NCBI GenBank assembly: GCA_038501625.1
Contig: JAZAYU010000012.1
Coordinates: 9,610,001-9,674,000 of the forward strand
Direction: 5' to 3'
DNA: 64,000 nucleotides
Origin: Corbicula japonica
Taxonomy: Eukaryota > Mollusca > Bivalvia > Venerida > Cyrenidae
This document shows, piece after piece, positions 55,367 to 64,000 of this stretch. How positions within the stretch are numbered: the first letter of the stretch is position 1; each line of letters begins with the position of its first letter. The notes under the pieces were generated by a model. The model did no database searches and was not told the DNA's origin. It worked only from the letters and a program-made list of their open reading frames with translations. The translations under genes were made by a program, and so were the position numbers.

Positions 55367-55856
55367 GGATGAGAGTGAGAAAAGCGTAAGTATTTTTACT
55401 TTTATCTTTTACTTTTGCCGATTTAAATCACGTTAGTGATTGCAATTGTTCTAGGCCAACATAAGCTATATAAAACTGCAATGGGTTTTGCAGACAGTCC
55501 CTACATTGTGGTGAAAATCACCGAAGAAGGTGGAAAATTCGACCCATCGCTCAAAATTAAACAAGTTTGCTTCTCTATTTAGGTAATTGAGTGAAGAAAA
55601 CATAACTATTTGATCCTTTACTGTCCCTCTGTTAATAAACAATCACAACATGGTAACACAGTTCGGTAAAAATGAATCTAAACCTTACTTTTTCTGAAGT
55701 TGTCAAAGCGAGATGGATAATCGCTTGCTTCAGTGAATATAATAGCTGGCTACATTTAAAATTGTATGGAAAATGAACAAACTGACCTTTTCATCATAAT
55801 GTCTATTAGCTTTAAAGTAATGTTTATTAGTTTTTAAATCCATTTTTATCTTCCAG

Positions 55857-55893
55857 GATCAGAAGTCATTGTCCAACAACTTATCTGTTTTCG
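55857..55893 (+). CDS. Possible 37-nt cassette exon of the small zinc-finger gene
   Basis: Acceptor TATCTTCCAG and donor TCG/GTAAGT bound a 37-nt stretch. After the 45.8 kb exon it reads G-SEVIVQQLICF in an open frame. It exits in phase 2, and the following exon then gives RNYEH and a stop. Inclusion would therefore truncate the product to about 36 aa; skipping keeps the zinc-finger frame. Confidence 0.4.
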
Positions 55894-56310
55894 GTAAGTA
55901 ATAATGAAGGCCATACAATTTATATTGGCACTGTAGTAATCTTAAGTGATTAAGATGTACAATATATAATTTCATATCATATCATAATTCAGGTTTTACC
56001 CCCTTTTGAGATAACCTGAGTTTGCTAGTTTTCAGCGTGTAGTTGTTAACGTTGAAAATCATTCATTGGTTCTATACACACACCCAGTTCTAGACACCGG
56101 TGATGCTCCTGGATGTGACCAGTACTGAACACCATGATACTGTGATACAAAATTGCCAATGTTTGTCCATAGATATATGTTCTGTATTGATATACGATGC
56201 TTAGCAATATGAAACTTACAAATATACCATTCTTTCTTAGAACCAATTCACACTCTTATCAAGTTAAGAGCCACGAAGTGTAATAAATTGCATATTTAAT
56301 TACATTGCAG

Positions 56311-56621
56311 AAACTATGAGCACTAGTTTCAAATGCTACTGGTGTGGCACAGATTGGGAATCTTTGACAGAGGTTGTCTCCCACTTGACGCTATTACATG
56401 GGCATTCGTGCATCAAATACCAGAAATTTCTACTAGATGAGTCAACTGGTAAAAAAGGATACCGTACTCGAGTCCTACCAAGTGTCATACCAAACGCAGT
56501 GACATCCCAACAAAAATGCATCACAGTCACAGACGGGATTATTTTCATCATTCATAAAAAAGATGACGCACAAGAGATAATCGCTACAACACCTTTAAAA
56601 AACAAACGAATGTCCTGTTAG
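56311..56621 (+). CDS. C2H2-type small protein, terminal exon
   Basis: Acceptor ACATTGCAG precedes 56311. From the ATG at 56316 it encodes 101 aa ending at 56621. If joined to the 45.8 kb exon the product is 122 aa. Residues 7-28 form one C2H2 finger (CYWC, 12 residues, H-x4-H: CYWCGTDWESLTEVVSH, LTLLH). It is followed by a conserved-looking LLDESTGKKGYRT segment and a basic tail (PLKNKRMSC). Single-finger proteins of this style recur as multi-copy families in bivalve genomes; that is recollection, not checked. Function unknown. An AATAAA at 56750 lies 129 bp after the stop. The exon sits between ~75-bp inverted repeats (55291-55366, 56882-56955). Confidence 0.6.
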
Positions 56622-56749
56622 TTCCAAAATTTTCTAACATAAGTTTTTCTGGCAAACGACAATTGAAAAGTCACTAGTGAATTATTTTATTTATTTTAAT
56701 TTTTCTCCATCTAGCAGAAAGATACCGACGGCTCTTCTTTATATTTTTC

Positions 56750-56755
56750 CAATAA
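56750..56755 (+). terminator. Polyadenylation signal
   Basis: AATAAA 129 bp downstream of the small zinc-finger stop codon. Confidence 0.5.
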
Positions 56756-56881
56756 ACATTTTATTCCATTTCTCGTTTCATGTTGAATCTGTAATTTCTA
56801 TCGGTTGCAAAAGAAACCACAATTTGTCAAGGAAAGAACTTTTACAAGTGTGAATCGCTTCATCAAAAAACATTTTATTAA

Positions 56882-56955
56882 AATTGACTCGAGCCGCTCT
56901 TATCATCCGAGCCTGACGTGTCATCCGAGCGCTGATTATTGGGATACATACCGTG
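56882..56955 (-). repeat. Right arm of inverted repeat around the small zinc-finger exon
   Basis: The minus strand reads CACGGTATGTATCCCAATAA and on through GCGGCTCGAG, matching the left arm with a few small differences. Confidence 0.75.
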
Positions 56956-57857
56956 ATCAATTTGATATAAATGTTTTATAAGGAAATAACCTTGGACTAG
57001 ATAATAAAAGTGTATTTTGTGCAAAAGCTCTGACGTGTTGCAATGCTGTTTTACATTTCAATTTATAGATCGGTGCATTTAAGATCGCAATTTGCATTTC
57101 ACAAATAATCAATTCTCATTTTTGGGGATATCTCTAGAAGTAAGAAATAATGTTTTATATTTAATTATAAAAAGAGTAAGGAGAACAATTCTATTAAATT
57201 TTTATGTAAATTCTGTTAAAGCTGCCTATACACAGTTCAGGGTAGAATCCTTCATCAAAATTGTCTCACAAGTGGTTATTATAAATTAAATGCCTAAAAT
57301 GTCTTAATCGGAACGAATTTCGGCGAAAATTTGGACTAAGCAGTACATTTAAGGACCTATTGTATATGAATATTACTGCGTTAGTAACACATAAACGTAT
57401 GTATACGTACGTTGACTGTGTAAGAATATTTCATTACATTTACTTCGTTTACGGATCTTCTACAGTTTAATTAAGATAATATTTAAATTTTGATATTTTA
57501 AAAACATGTAATATTTCCATCCTGATACGTGACCACGCATCTTCAAGTATGGTACTCTTTTCATTCAGAAATGCAATACGCCTTATTATCACGGTACTAA
57601 TGTAACCGATTGATAAAATAAGCATATTTTTATCGGTATCTTAAAAAAAAGTAAATCAGCCGTTTTGACGTTGTCATAAAGTAAAACCTTTTATCCCACT
57701 TGTAACATTTGATAAGTTGAAAAAACCAACAAGATTGATTGTTATGACCTAAATCTGGTACCCGATTTGCACTACCTACCATACCGGAAACGTGAAGCAG
57801 GTCGGACTTGAGATTTGGAGAGTTTCTTTAACGTTTAAGGGAAAGCTTCACTATATT
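56956..57857. other. Intergenic, nothing recognised
   Basis: AT-rich with no long frame, splice pair or repeat seen. Confidence 0.5.
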
Positions 57858-59034
57858 CAGGGTTGCCAGCGGACTTGAAAAGTCGAGGAAATTTGATTTT
57901 TTTCATGGTCAGGGATTGTCAGGGATTTTTGAAAATTGGTCAGTAAAAATAAAAATCCCGAAGTCAGTGAAAATTCAGGGAAAAATTATTTTGAAGGACA
58001 AAACACCCTATTGTTCTATTTTATAAAGACATTGCTCCGTTCGTCAAATGTTGCTTTGTCATAGACAAAAAATAAATCAAAATCTCTCTGACGGCAAATT
58101 GCAGCTCAATAAAACTTTGCACAAACCAAAGTTATTAACATATGTCTTGGCGCCATTTTATGCATTTTTTTTCTGTCAAATCCACGAAAATTTTGCACAA
58201 GAGGCATAAAATAAAATTTGTTTTTACCAGTGAAAGGTAGAAATATATTTCACTCGTGAACTCCGGAATTATACATTTTCACTCGTGTCTTCGCCGCTTG
58301 TGAAATACGAATTCAGGAGCTCACTCGATGAAATATATTTAGATCTTCACTGGTAAAAACAACTTTTTTAATATTCTCTATTATATTACTTGTATGGTGC
58401 AAAAAAGCTTTGTATTTGAGTTTGTTAAAATATTTTATTTACAAATTGAAAGAAACATGTATGGGCATTTTGTCTGAGAAGCTGTTTTACTTGTGTGAAA
58501 TGGATATGTTGTTTGCTGCCCCTTGTGCAGACTATGTACAATTCTTTTACTCTGCATTTGATGATTATTCCAGTAAATAGTGCATAATGGATACTTATGA
58601 AATTATTCAGTTGCTATAACCACTTGCTTTTTACCATGGTGTATATTCATTTAAGTTTGTGTATGTTATGTGATATTTTTGTTAATTTATCACCAGTCTA
58701 GAATACATTATTTTCATAGAAGTATTAGTAAAATCTTGTTAGATTTGCTTGCTTAGTTTAATATTTCACTGAAAATAAAACTACCAAACTTTGTATAGCT
58801 GTATAAAGCATGTTTAATTGTTAAATAATATTATACCATATTGTTTAAATAATAAAAAAATGGACTAATGGGTGGATTGGACTGCAGTAGTTGGGGAGAA
58901 GGCCGTTTAAATTTGGTTACTGCAGTAGTTGGGGTGAAGGCCGTTTAAATTTGGTTATATTGGTTAGTGAAAAATCTGTTTGGTCAGTGAAAAGTCAGGG
59001 AGTTTTTTTTTCATTTTAGGCAACGGCAACCCTG
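57858..59034. mobile_element. TIR element (hAT-like ends), 1.18 kb
   Basis: CAGGGTTGCCAGCGG at the left and CAACGGCAACCCTG at the right are inverted. TCAGTGAAAA/TCAGGGA motifs cluster near both ends. No clear target duplication and no coding capacity. An imperfect palindrome (58218-58365, ACCAGTGAA...TTCACTGGT) is nested inside. Confidence 0.55.
58879..58960 (+). repeat. 41-bp direct duplication
   Basis: ACTGCAGTAGTTGGGGAGAA then GGCCGTTTAAATTTGGTTA occurs twice back to back, inside the 57.9-59.0 kb TIR element. Confidence 0.8.
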
Positions 59035-59223
59035 AAGATTATTGAGGCTCGTTGCTTTATTGCCACTAAAGACTTAAAGGTGCTTTGTCACAATTCAGGA
59101 TGGAAATATTAATTTTTTTCAATATAAAAATTAACATTAAAATGTAGAGAACCTGTTAACATAGTAAATGTGATGAAAAATTTTTACAGTCAATCTGCGA
59201 GTGAATAGGGTCCGTTCTAATAC

Positions 59224-59272
59224 CCCAAACTACCCCAAACCACCCCAAACTACACCAAACCACCCTAAACGA
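59224..59272 (-). repeat. Short G-rich 10-bp tandem repeat (GTTTGGGGTA-like)
   Basis: The plus strand shows five to six ACCCCAAACT/ACCCCAAACC units. The minus strand is G-rich with GGGG runs spaced for a quadruplex and GGTTTAGGGT at one end. Confidence 0.7.
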
Positions 59273-59631
59273 CCACTAATATAAGGTTGTGATAATTAAA
59301 TAAGTTCATATGATATAAGGCCCTGCGTGCTCTAGCATCAAAATCAGTGTTAAACTTATTTCTGAATGACTTGAAATACTTGAACCATAATTTAATAATA
59401 CACATTGTCAATTAAAATAATAACATACTTTTTATTTAGGTTGTTAAAATTCAGCAACAAGTCATGCATTTTACCTGTCTTTAATGTTATTTTAACACTT
59501 AGTTTAAACTTATTATTTATTTTACATCGATTGTGAAACAAGTAATTCCAACATACATTTATCACGCTCGATGACTGCTTCCTGGGTTTCCAACCAGTAC
59601 TCGCGCCGAATGTGGATTGAGGAAACTGCAG

Positions 59632-59715
59632 ACGAACCTCATCCCTGGTGGGACTCGAAACCGCAGTCTCCGGATCTGGAGTCCGACGCTCTACCCATAG
59701 ACCACAGATTTTAAC
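59632..59715 (-). mobile_element. tRNA-derived SINE head, same family as 55151
   Basis: The minus strand reads TGGTCTATGGGTAGAGCGTC, GGACTCCAGATCCGGAG, GGTTTCGAGTCCCACC and AGGGATGAGG: A box, anticodon arm and B box in tRNA spacing. Confidence 0.55.
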
Positions 59716-59739
59716 ACTTAACTAGATGGGTGTTCAGTT

Positions 59740-60752
59740 GAACACTTGTGTCACCCTCTGGTGCTGTCGGAATAAAAATGCAAGTACAAAAAGGGGCATA
59801 ACTCCATCAAATGTGACCTTGACCTTAAGAATATAGTATCGTCACGAGCGTATTGTCATAGGGAATATAATTTGAAAGTTTGATGAAGAAATATTAATAA
59901 ATGGCAAAGTTATAGCCAACGTTAAGTTTTCATATAAAGGGGAATAACTCCATCAAGTGTGACCTTGACCTAAAGAATGTGGTATTATCAGGAGCGTGTT
60001 GTGAAAAGGAATATAATTTCAAAGTTTGATGAAGAAATATTAAGAAATGGCAAAGTTACAGCCAATGTTAAGTTTTCGTAAAAAGGGGCATAATCCAATC
60101 AAATGTGACATTGACCTAAAGAATTTGGTATCATCACGAGCGTGCTGTCATAAGGAATATAATTTGAAAGTTTCATGAAGAAATATTAAGAAATGGCAAA
60201 GTTATTGCCAACGTTAAGTTTTCGTGTCTAAATATAAGTACAAAAGGGGGCATAACTCCATCAAGTGTGACCTTGACCTAAAGAATGTGGTATTATCAGG
60301 AGCGTGTTGTGAAAAGGAATATAATTTCAAAGTTTGATGAAGAAATATTAAGAAATGGCAAAGTTACAGCCAATGTTAAGTTTTCGTAAAAAGGGGCATA
60401 ACTCCATCAAATGTGACCTTGACCTAAAGAATTTGGTATCATCACGAGCGTGCTGTCATAAGGAATATAATTTGAAAGTTTCATGAAGAAATATTAAGAA
60501 ATGGCAAAGTTATTGCCAACGTTAAGTTTTCGTGTCTAAATATAAGTACAAAAGGGGGCATAACTCCATCAAATGTGGCAATTTGGCATCATCTCGAGCG
60601 TGTTGTCAAAAGCAATATAATTTGAAAGTTTGATGAAGAAATATTAAGAAATGGCAAAGTTATAGCCAACGTTAAGTTTTCGTGACGGACCGACGGACGG
60701 ACGGACAAAGCGGTCCCTATGTATCGCCATTTCTTCGAAAGGGCGACACAAA
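59740..60752 (+). repeat. Tandem-core repeat element, six ~145-163-bp units, with ACGGACGGAC tail
   Basis: Units start near 59788, 59933, 60078, 60239, 60390 and 60546 with AAGGGGCATAACTCCATCAA. Each contains TGTGACCTTGACC, AAGGAATATAATTTGAAAG and GGCAAAGTTATAGCCAACG. Units 2-3 and 4-5 are near-identical pairs 309 bp apart. The tail reads CGACGGACGGACGGACAAAG. Edges carry a short inverted match (TTGTGTCACCCT near 59745, AGGGCGACACAAA near 60740). Confidence 0.7.
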
Positions 60753-60977
60753 AATTAAATGAAGTCTATTTCAAGTGGTTTGGGGTAAACACTGTAGATC
60801 TGGTTAGGGGTATTTCACACTAACTCTATCCTCAATCTGTCAGACTTTTTTATGGTCAGTCATGCCATTTACTGAAATGTTGATGTTTTTTTTGCTCAAG
60901 ATAACAAAATTGTTATTATTCGTCAGATATTTTAATGTATTCGTCGTTATTTATAACCGCAAATAACAGCAGCCTGT

Positions 60978-60995
60978 ATTTACGTATATATCAGG
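60978..60995 (+). repeat. Isolated 18-bp satellite fragment
   Basis: ATTTACGTATATATCAGG is identical to the core of the 90-bp satellite unit, found alone 17 kb from the array and just upstream of a SINE. Confidence 0.5.
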
Positions 60996-61017
60996 GCTAT
61001 CCGATCAACCTTTATGG

Positions 61018-61112
61018 GGTTGTCCCGGTTAGCTCTGTTGGTTGCATCGGAGGAATTGCAGGGTTAGGCGCTGTCGCCGTGACGGTGTGGGTTCGCTCCT
61101 AGCTAGAGACAA
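61018..61112 (+). mobile_element. tRNA-derived SINE
   Basis: GTCCCGGTTAGCTCTGTTGG (A box) and GTGTGGGTTCGCTCC (B box), ending TAGCTAGAGACAAGATC. The unusual TTCGCTCC and TAGAGACA reappear inverted at the window's right edge. Confidence 0.55.
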
Positions 61113-61321
61113 GATCATTTGATAATTGGTGAACCGCGATGCTCAAAATATAAGTTTTCTGTATTTATACGCCTGTGCGGTTTTACAAACAGATGGGCCT
61201 CATAAATATGCCTGGTGTATGATATCTAGATGGATTTACCGTTTTAAGGACAGTTGCACATGGAAGGCACAGGAAGTGTGCATAATACATACATTATAAA
61301 TTGTCTACTTTTCCCTTTAAG

Positions 61322-61544
61322 GTGGTTTATAAAAATGGCGAAAGAATTTGGAGGATATCCAAAGCGTTCCTTTTTAGATACACCCGGAGTGAAATGGCGT
61401 GATGGAAAACCCGACTACACAATGGCCAACGAGGTGTACCTTAAAGGACGATCCAAAACACACAAAGATGGTTCCCTCGAGAAAACTGTAGAAGATTTAG
61501 TGAAAACTTGGGAGATGGAAGCCAGTCATAAAGTCAGAGAACAG
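61322..61544 (+). CDS. First coding exon of a pathogen-related (plant PR-like) family protein
   Basis: Acceptor TTCCCTTTAAG precedes 61322. The ATG at 61335 (AAAATGG) opens 70 codons ending at donor CAG/GTTAGT, phase 0. The peptide MAKEFGGYPKRS...WRDGKPDYTMANEVYLKGR...DGSLEKTVEDLVKTWEMEAS, HKVREQ closely resembles the N-terminus of the cereal pathogen-related protein, where PxGSLExxV and KTWEMExSHK are hallmarks; I compared from memory. That family is thought to have an NTF2/SnoaL-like fold; its biochemical activity is not established. Only the N-terminal part (roughly a third) is here. No later exon was found before 64000, so the first intron would exceed 2.4 kb. The 13-nt leader before ATG implies an upstream untranslated exon, not identified. 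The intron starts with a family-A MITE and a long microsatellite. Confidence 0.78.
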
Positions 61545-61586
61545 GTTAGTCAGTTTTAGTGTTTAAATTAGAGCGTTATGTATACA

Positions 61587-61702
61587 TGACCCAATATCAT
61601 ACAAAAAGGATTAGAGACAAGTCTCAAATCTCAAGCATGTGATTGGCTTAAATTGAGACTGGTCTCCAGTTTTACAGTTTTAGTTTTATGATCTTTGGCC
61701 CA
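61587..61702 (+). mobile_element. Family-A MITE copy in intron of the PR-like gene
   Basis: GACAAGTCTCAAATCTCAAG...GTGATTGGCTTAAA then GAGACTGGTCTCCAG...TTTTATGATCTTTGGCCC; 43 bp past the exon donor. Confidence 0.8.
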
Positions 61703-61760
61703 GATTCCCAGACTGTACATGTACATTGGCCACAATAAAACGCGACCCACAACCATTCAT

Positions 61761-61761
<1 letters not shown>

Positions 61762-61813
<52 letters not shown>

Positions 61814-61824
61814 ATGTAATAATA

Positions 61825-61880
<56 letters not shown>

Positions 61881-61901
61881 AATAATAATAATAATAATAA
61901 T
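61762..61901 (+). repeat. Compound trinucleotide microsatellite (TAA)n-(TGA)n-(TAA)n
   Basis: About 18 TAA, a TACATG break, two TAA, about 18 TGA, then eight TAA units. Homopolymer peptides in all frames are artefacts. Confidence 0.98.
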
Positions 61902-61905
61902 TGAC

Positions 61906-62579
61906 TGAACTCGACGTGCAAATGTAGAGATACATACATTAAGTTCCACACCTTATTCTAGTTTGCAAAATCCTTTAAATATATTTTTCAAATTTTTGCA
62001 ATATACCCCACCTTTATCACCGAAATATTAGCTAAAGTCTGAATTTTCATTGAATACGAATACCAATATTTTAGTTCAGCATTAAGCATTATACGATGTC
62101 TATAGCCTGTATTATAACGTATAACCCTGAATTGTCAATGAATGATAGTAGACTGACTGTTAAGTGTAAAGTTTTATTTTTTATTTTTGACACGTCTATG
62201 TTTGCATGCCATGATTAAACGCGCGGAACAATCTTCTACTAAACTATACTGCTAATCCAAAAGCGTATAATTGCAATCAAATTACTTCTTTGTTATGTTA
62301 TTTACCATAAAATCAAAATGGGAATCGAAAATCGAATTAAAAAAAATTAACATCATCTTTGAAAACCATCAAAACTTTGTATATCTTTTAGTCTTTAGTT
62401 CGCATTTCTAAAATGTATGTTATGAAATTATCTAAAAAATATTACTAAAAAAGTATATGATGAACTTAAAAAACAGCAGTAAAATGTTAATTTTACATTA
62501 GGTTATGTCACGGGAAAAAGGTTTCTTTGGTGATACATGTATATGTTTTCACATTTTCATTTTTACTGTAGATCTTCTG
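61906..62579 (+). other. Presumed intron of the PR-like gene, nothing recognised
   Basis: AT-rich; I looked for the continuation of the PR-like protein and found none. Confidence 0.45.
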
Positions 62580-62650
62580 TAGTATCATTATATTTCGCGG
62601 TAGTTTAATTTTCGCGTACTTTTGTGACTTTTGGATTTTACCTTCTACTT
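62580..62650 (+). mobile_element. Family-D fragment
   Basis: AGTATCATTATATTTCGCGG and TTAATTTTCGCGTACTTTTG match only the left end. Confidence 0.5.
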
Positions 62651-62654
62651 TGAT

Positions 62655-62845
62655 TTAGACACGTCCGACAATTGCAAGCCTAGTGATTTTATTAGTTATT
62701 TAGCAATATTCGAAATTTGCAAGCCTAATAAGCATGATGATTTTAGTATTTAATTAAGCAATTTTCGTTTTTGTAAGCCTTTGGGATTTTAGTGGTTTAT
62801 TAAGAATTGCCCGATTTTTGAAAACCTAGTGATTTTAATAGTTCA
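62655..62845 (+). repeat. Degenerate ~50-55-bp tandem repeat
   Basis: Four imperfect units built on GCAAGCCTAGTGATTTTATT and TTTAGCAATTTTCGATTTTT. A related unit recurs at ~63675-63745 (GCAAGCGTAGTTATTTTAGT). Confidence 0.6.
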
Positions 62846-63674
62846 AACCAATTCTTTTATCTGGGGACCATACTCCGCTGATCATGGGATGATATTCATC
62901 TGAAAATATGACATTGAAGATTCCATGTTCATCGCCATATGCATACCATCGTTTTGGGATGGATCAAAATGGTACTGTTCACTGGTGTAAATACATTTAA
63001 CAATTGTTCTAAGTATAAACTATTTTCCTCCCGATATTTTTCATATTTGTAAGGACGAAATTGCAACTGTTATACCTTTCATATAACAATAAAGACTTTA
63101 TTTTACACTGTTTAGTTATCCACTTCAATATTGTAAGTACATTTCAAAGACTGCAGCAGTTCTAATCCAAGGAACTTAAATTCTGAGAAATATCAGCGAC
63201 AAGACCTTTTCCAGTTGTCCTACCACACATTCAAGCAACTTAAATCTGGTTGTAGTCTAAACTTGGAAGGCGAATACGAAATGGGCTAGGATTTCCCAAA
63301 GAGTCATTTAGGACTGTATTACCTCAATGGAATGAATGTGGTCATACGCGTTCTTAACTGCTTTTGTAAATTTGTATTCTGTGAGTGCCAGTATACTCAA
63401 TGATTTTAGTTGTCTGTCATTTTGAATATTTGTTTTACTAATAAATTTATTGGTATTTATTGCATGTTTAATTGAAAGTTTCATAGCAATAGCTCAATTA
63501 TCAAGCCAGTAATGCCCCAATACGAATGTGTATACTTAGAAAAGTTGTTATGTGTATTGAGTTGCGCTTAACCCGGGGCTAGGCGGCGTGGGTAGAAATA
63601 TGCCAATATAGACGGCAATATTTTAATATTTTTCGTGTTCGTTTGCTTTCAAAGTTCCCTTTTCATCTTTTTTT
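62846..63674 (+). other. Presumed intron of the PR-like gene, nothing recognised
   Basis: No exon matching the PR family and no named repeat. Confidence 0.45.
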
Positions 63675-63745
63675 TAGCAATGTTTGTTTTTGCAAGCGTA
63701 GTTATTTTAGTAGTTTGTTAGTAACCGTCTGATTTTTACAAGGTT
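63675..63745 (+). repeat. Outlying copy of the 50-55-bp repeat
   Basis: TTTTTGCAAGCGTAGTTATT and following AGTAGTTTGTTAGTAACCGT match the 62.7 kb repeat; nothing similar is seen between them. Confidence 0.45.
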
Positions 63746-63971
63746 TGAAATTGTGGAGTTTATAAAGATGGTTCATGTATAGATAAAATGACGAAAAACA
63801 TTACATGTTATGAATAAAACCAATTCTACCAAATTGTTCAAAGTTTATACCGATCCAACAATAGATATTAGAGGAATTGATAAATGTGCTAGTCTCTACA
63901 AAATTATCTGTATTTGTTAGGTGCTTAGCTCCGCTACCCCAATTTTCATCGGTTCCTCATTTTTTTAATGA

Positions 63972-64000
63972 TAGTGTCTCTAGATGGGAGCGAACTCGCG
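63972..64000 (-). mobile_element. SINE, cut by window end
   Basis: The minus strand reads CGCGAGTTCGCTCCCATC and TAGAGACACT, matching the B box and tail of the SINE at 61018. Confidence 0.45.

Noticed and set aside
55172..55372. 66-codon frame MSDSGSEVAGSNS...
   Set aside because: Overlaps a tRNA-derived SINE and one arm of an inverted repeat; a donor-like GTAAGT follows at 55386 but the frame stops before it.
61672..61951. Poly-Ile, poly-Asn, poly-Asp, poly-Met and poly-Ser frames
   Set aside because: TAA/TGA microsatellite read in different frames.

Overview
This window is animal nuclear DNA, most likely from a bivalve mollusc. It is AT-rich with intron-split genes, metazoan splice sites and AATAAA signals. 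It carries dense MITEs, SINEs, tandem-core repeats ending in ACGGACGGAC-type tails of the kind common in bivalves, and a CR1-like LINE remnant. There are no bacterial operons, ribosome binding sites or CRISPR arrays. The bivalve assignment is inference from repeat style and from the genes present.

Layout. 1-9.7 kb is intergenic repeat sequence: four or more short hairpin or TIR families, a 30-bp minisatellite and a block of ~140-180-bp tandem-core repeats. 9.8-20.3 kb (minus strand) holds the one well-resolved gene. It is an eight-coding-exon C2H2 zinc-finger gene (about 966-977 aa) with a Gln-rich N-terminus, a long acidic and AT-hook-like middle, eight zinc fingers and an acidic tail. A probable non-coding first exon lies near 20.3 kb, and two hAT-like elements sit in its introns. 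21-32 kb holds CpG-rich MITEs, a 25-bp minisatellite and a chain of probable non-coding plus-strand exons. 32.5-33.9 kb is a 22-bp minisatellite with higher-order structure. 34.1-44.0 kb is a ~9.9 kb satellite with a ~90-bp unit, internally duplicated as a ~4.3 kb block.

The most unusual finding is a pair of miniature LTR retrotransposons (TRIM type), 39495-39903 and 44852-45219. Each is ~0.4 kb or less, with 119-145-bp LTRs, TG...CA ends, a 4-bp target duplication, a PBS-like and a PPT-like site and no coding capacity. In both, each LTR has a tRNA-like body with Pol III A and B boxes at its core. The two families differ in sequence but share this plan.

45.8-56.8 kb holds a probable small plus-strand C2H2 gene. 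A start exon at 45.8 kb reads in frame into a zinc-finger exon at 56.3 kb, and a 37-nt optional exon would break that frame. Between these exons lie a TTAA-flanked element, a decayed CR1-like LINE (SGNH, endonuclease and RT pieces, minus strand) and a 2.84 kb element with ~0.8 kb terminal inverted repeats. 57.8-60.8 kb holds another TIR element and a second tandem-core repeat block. At 61.3 kb is the first coding exon of a gene resembling plant pathogen-related proteins; its remaining exons are not seen before the window ends.

Limits: exon joins were made by hand from splice signals and reading phase, without transcript data. Repeat-family copy boundaries are approximate to a few bases unless a target duplication is given.
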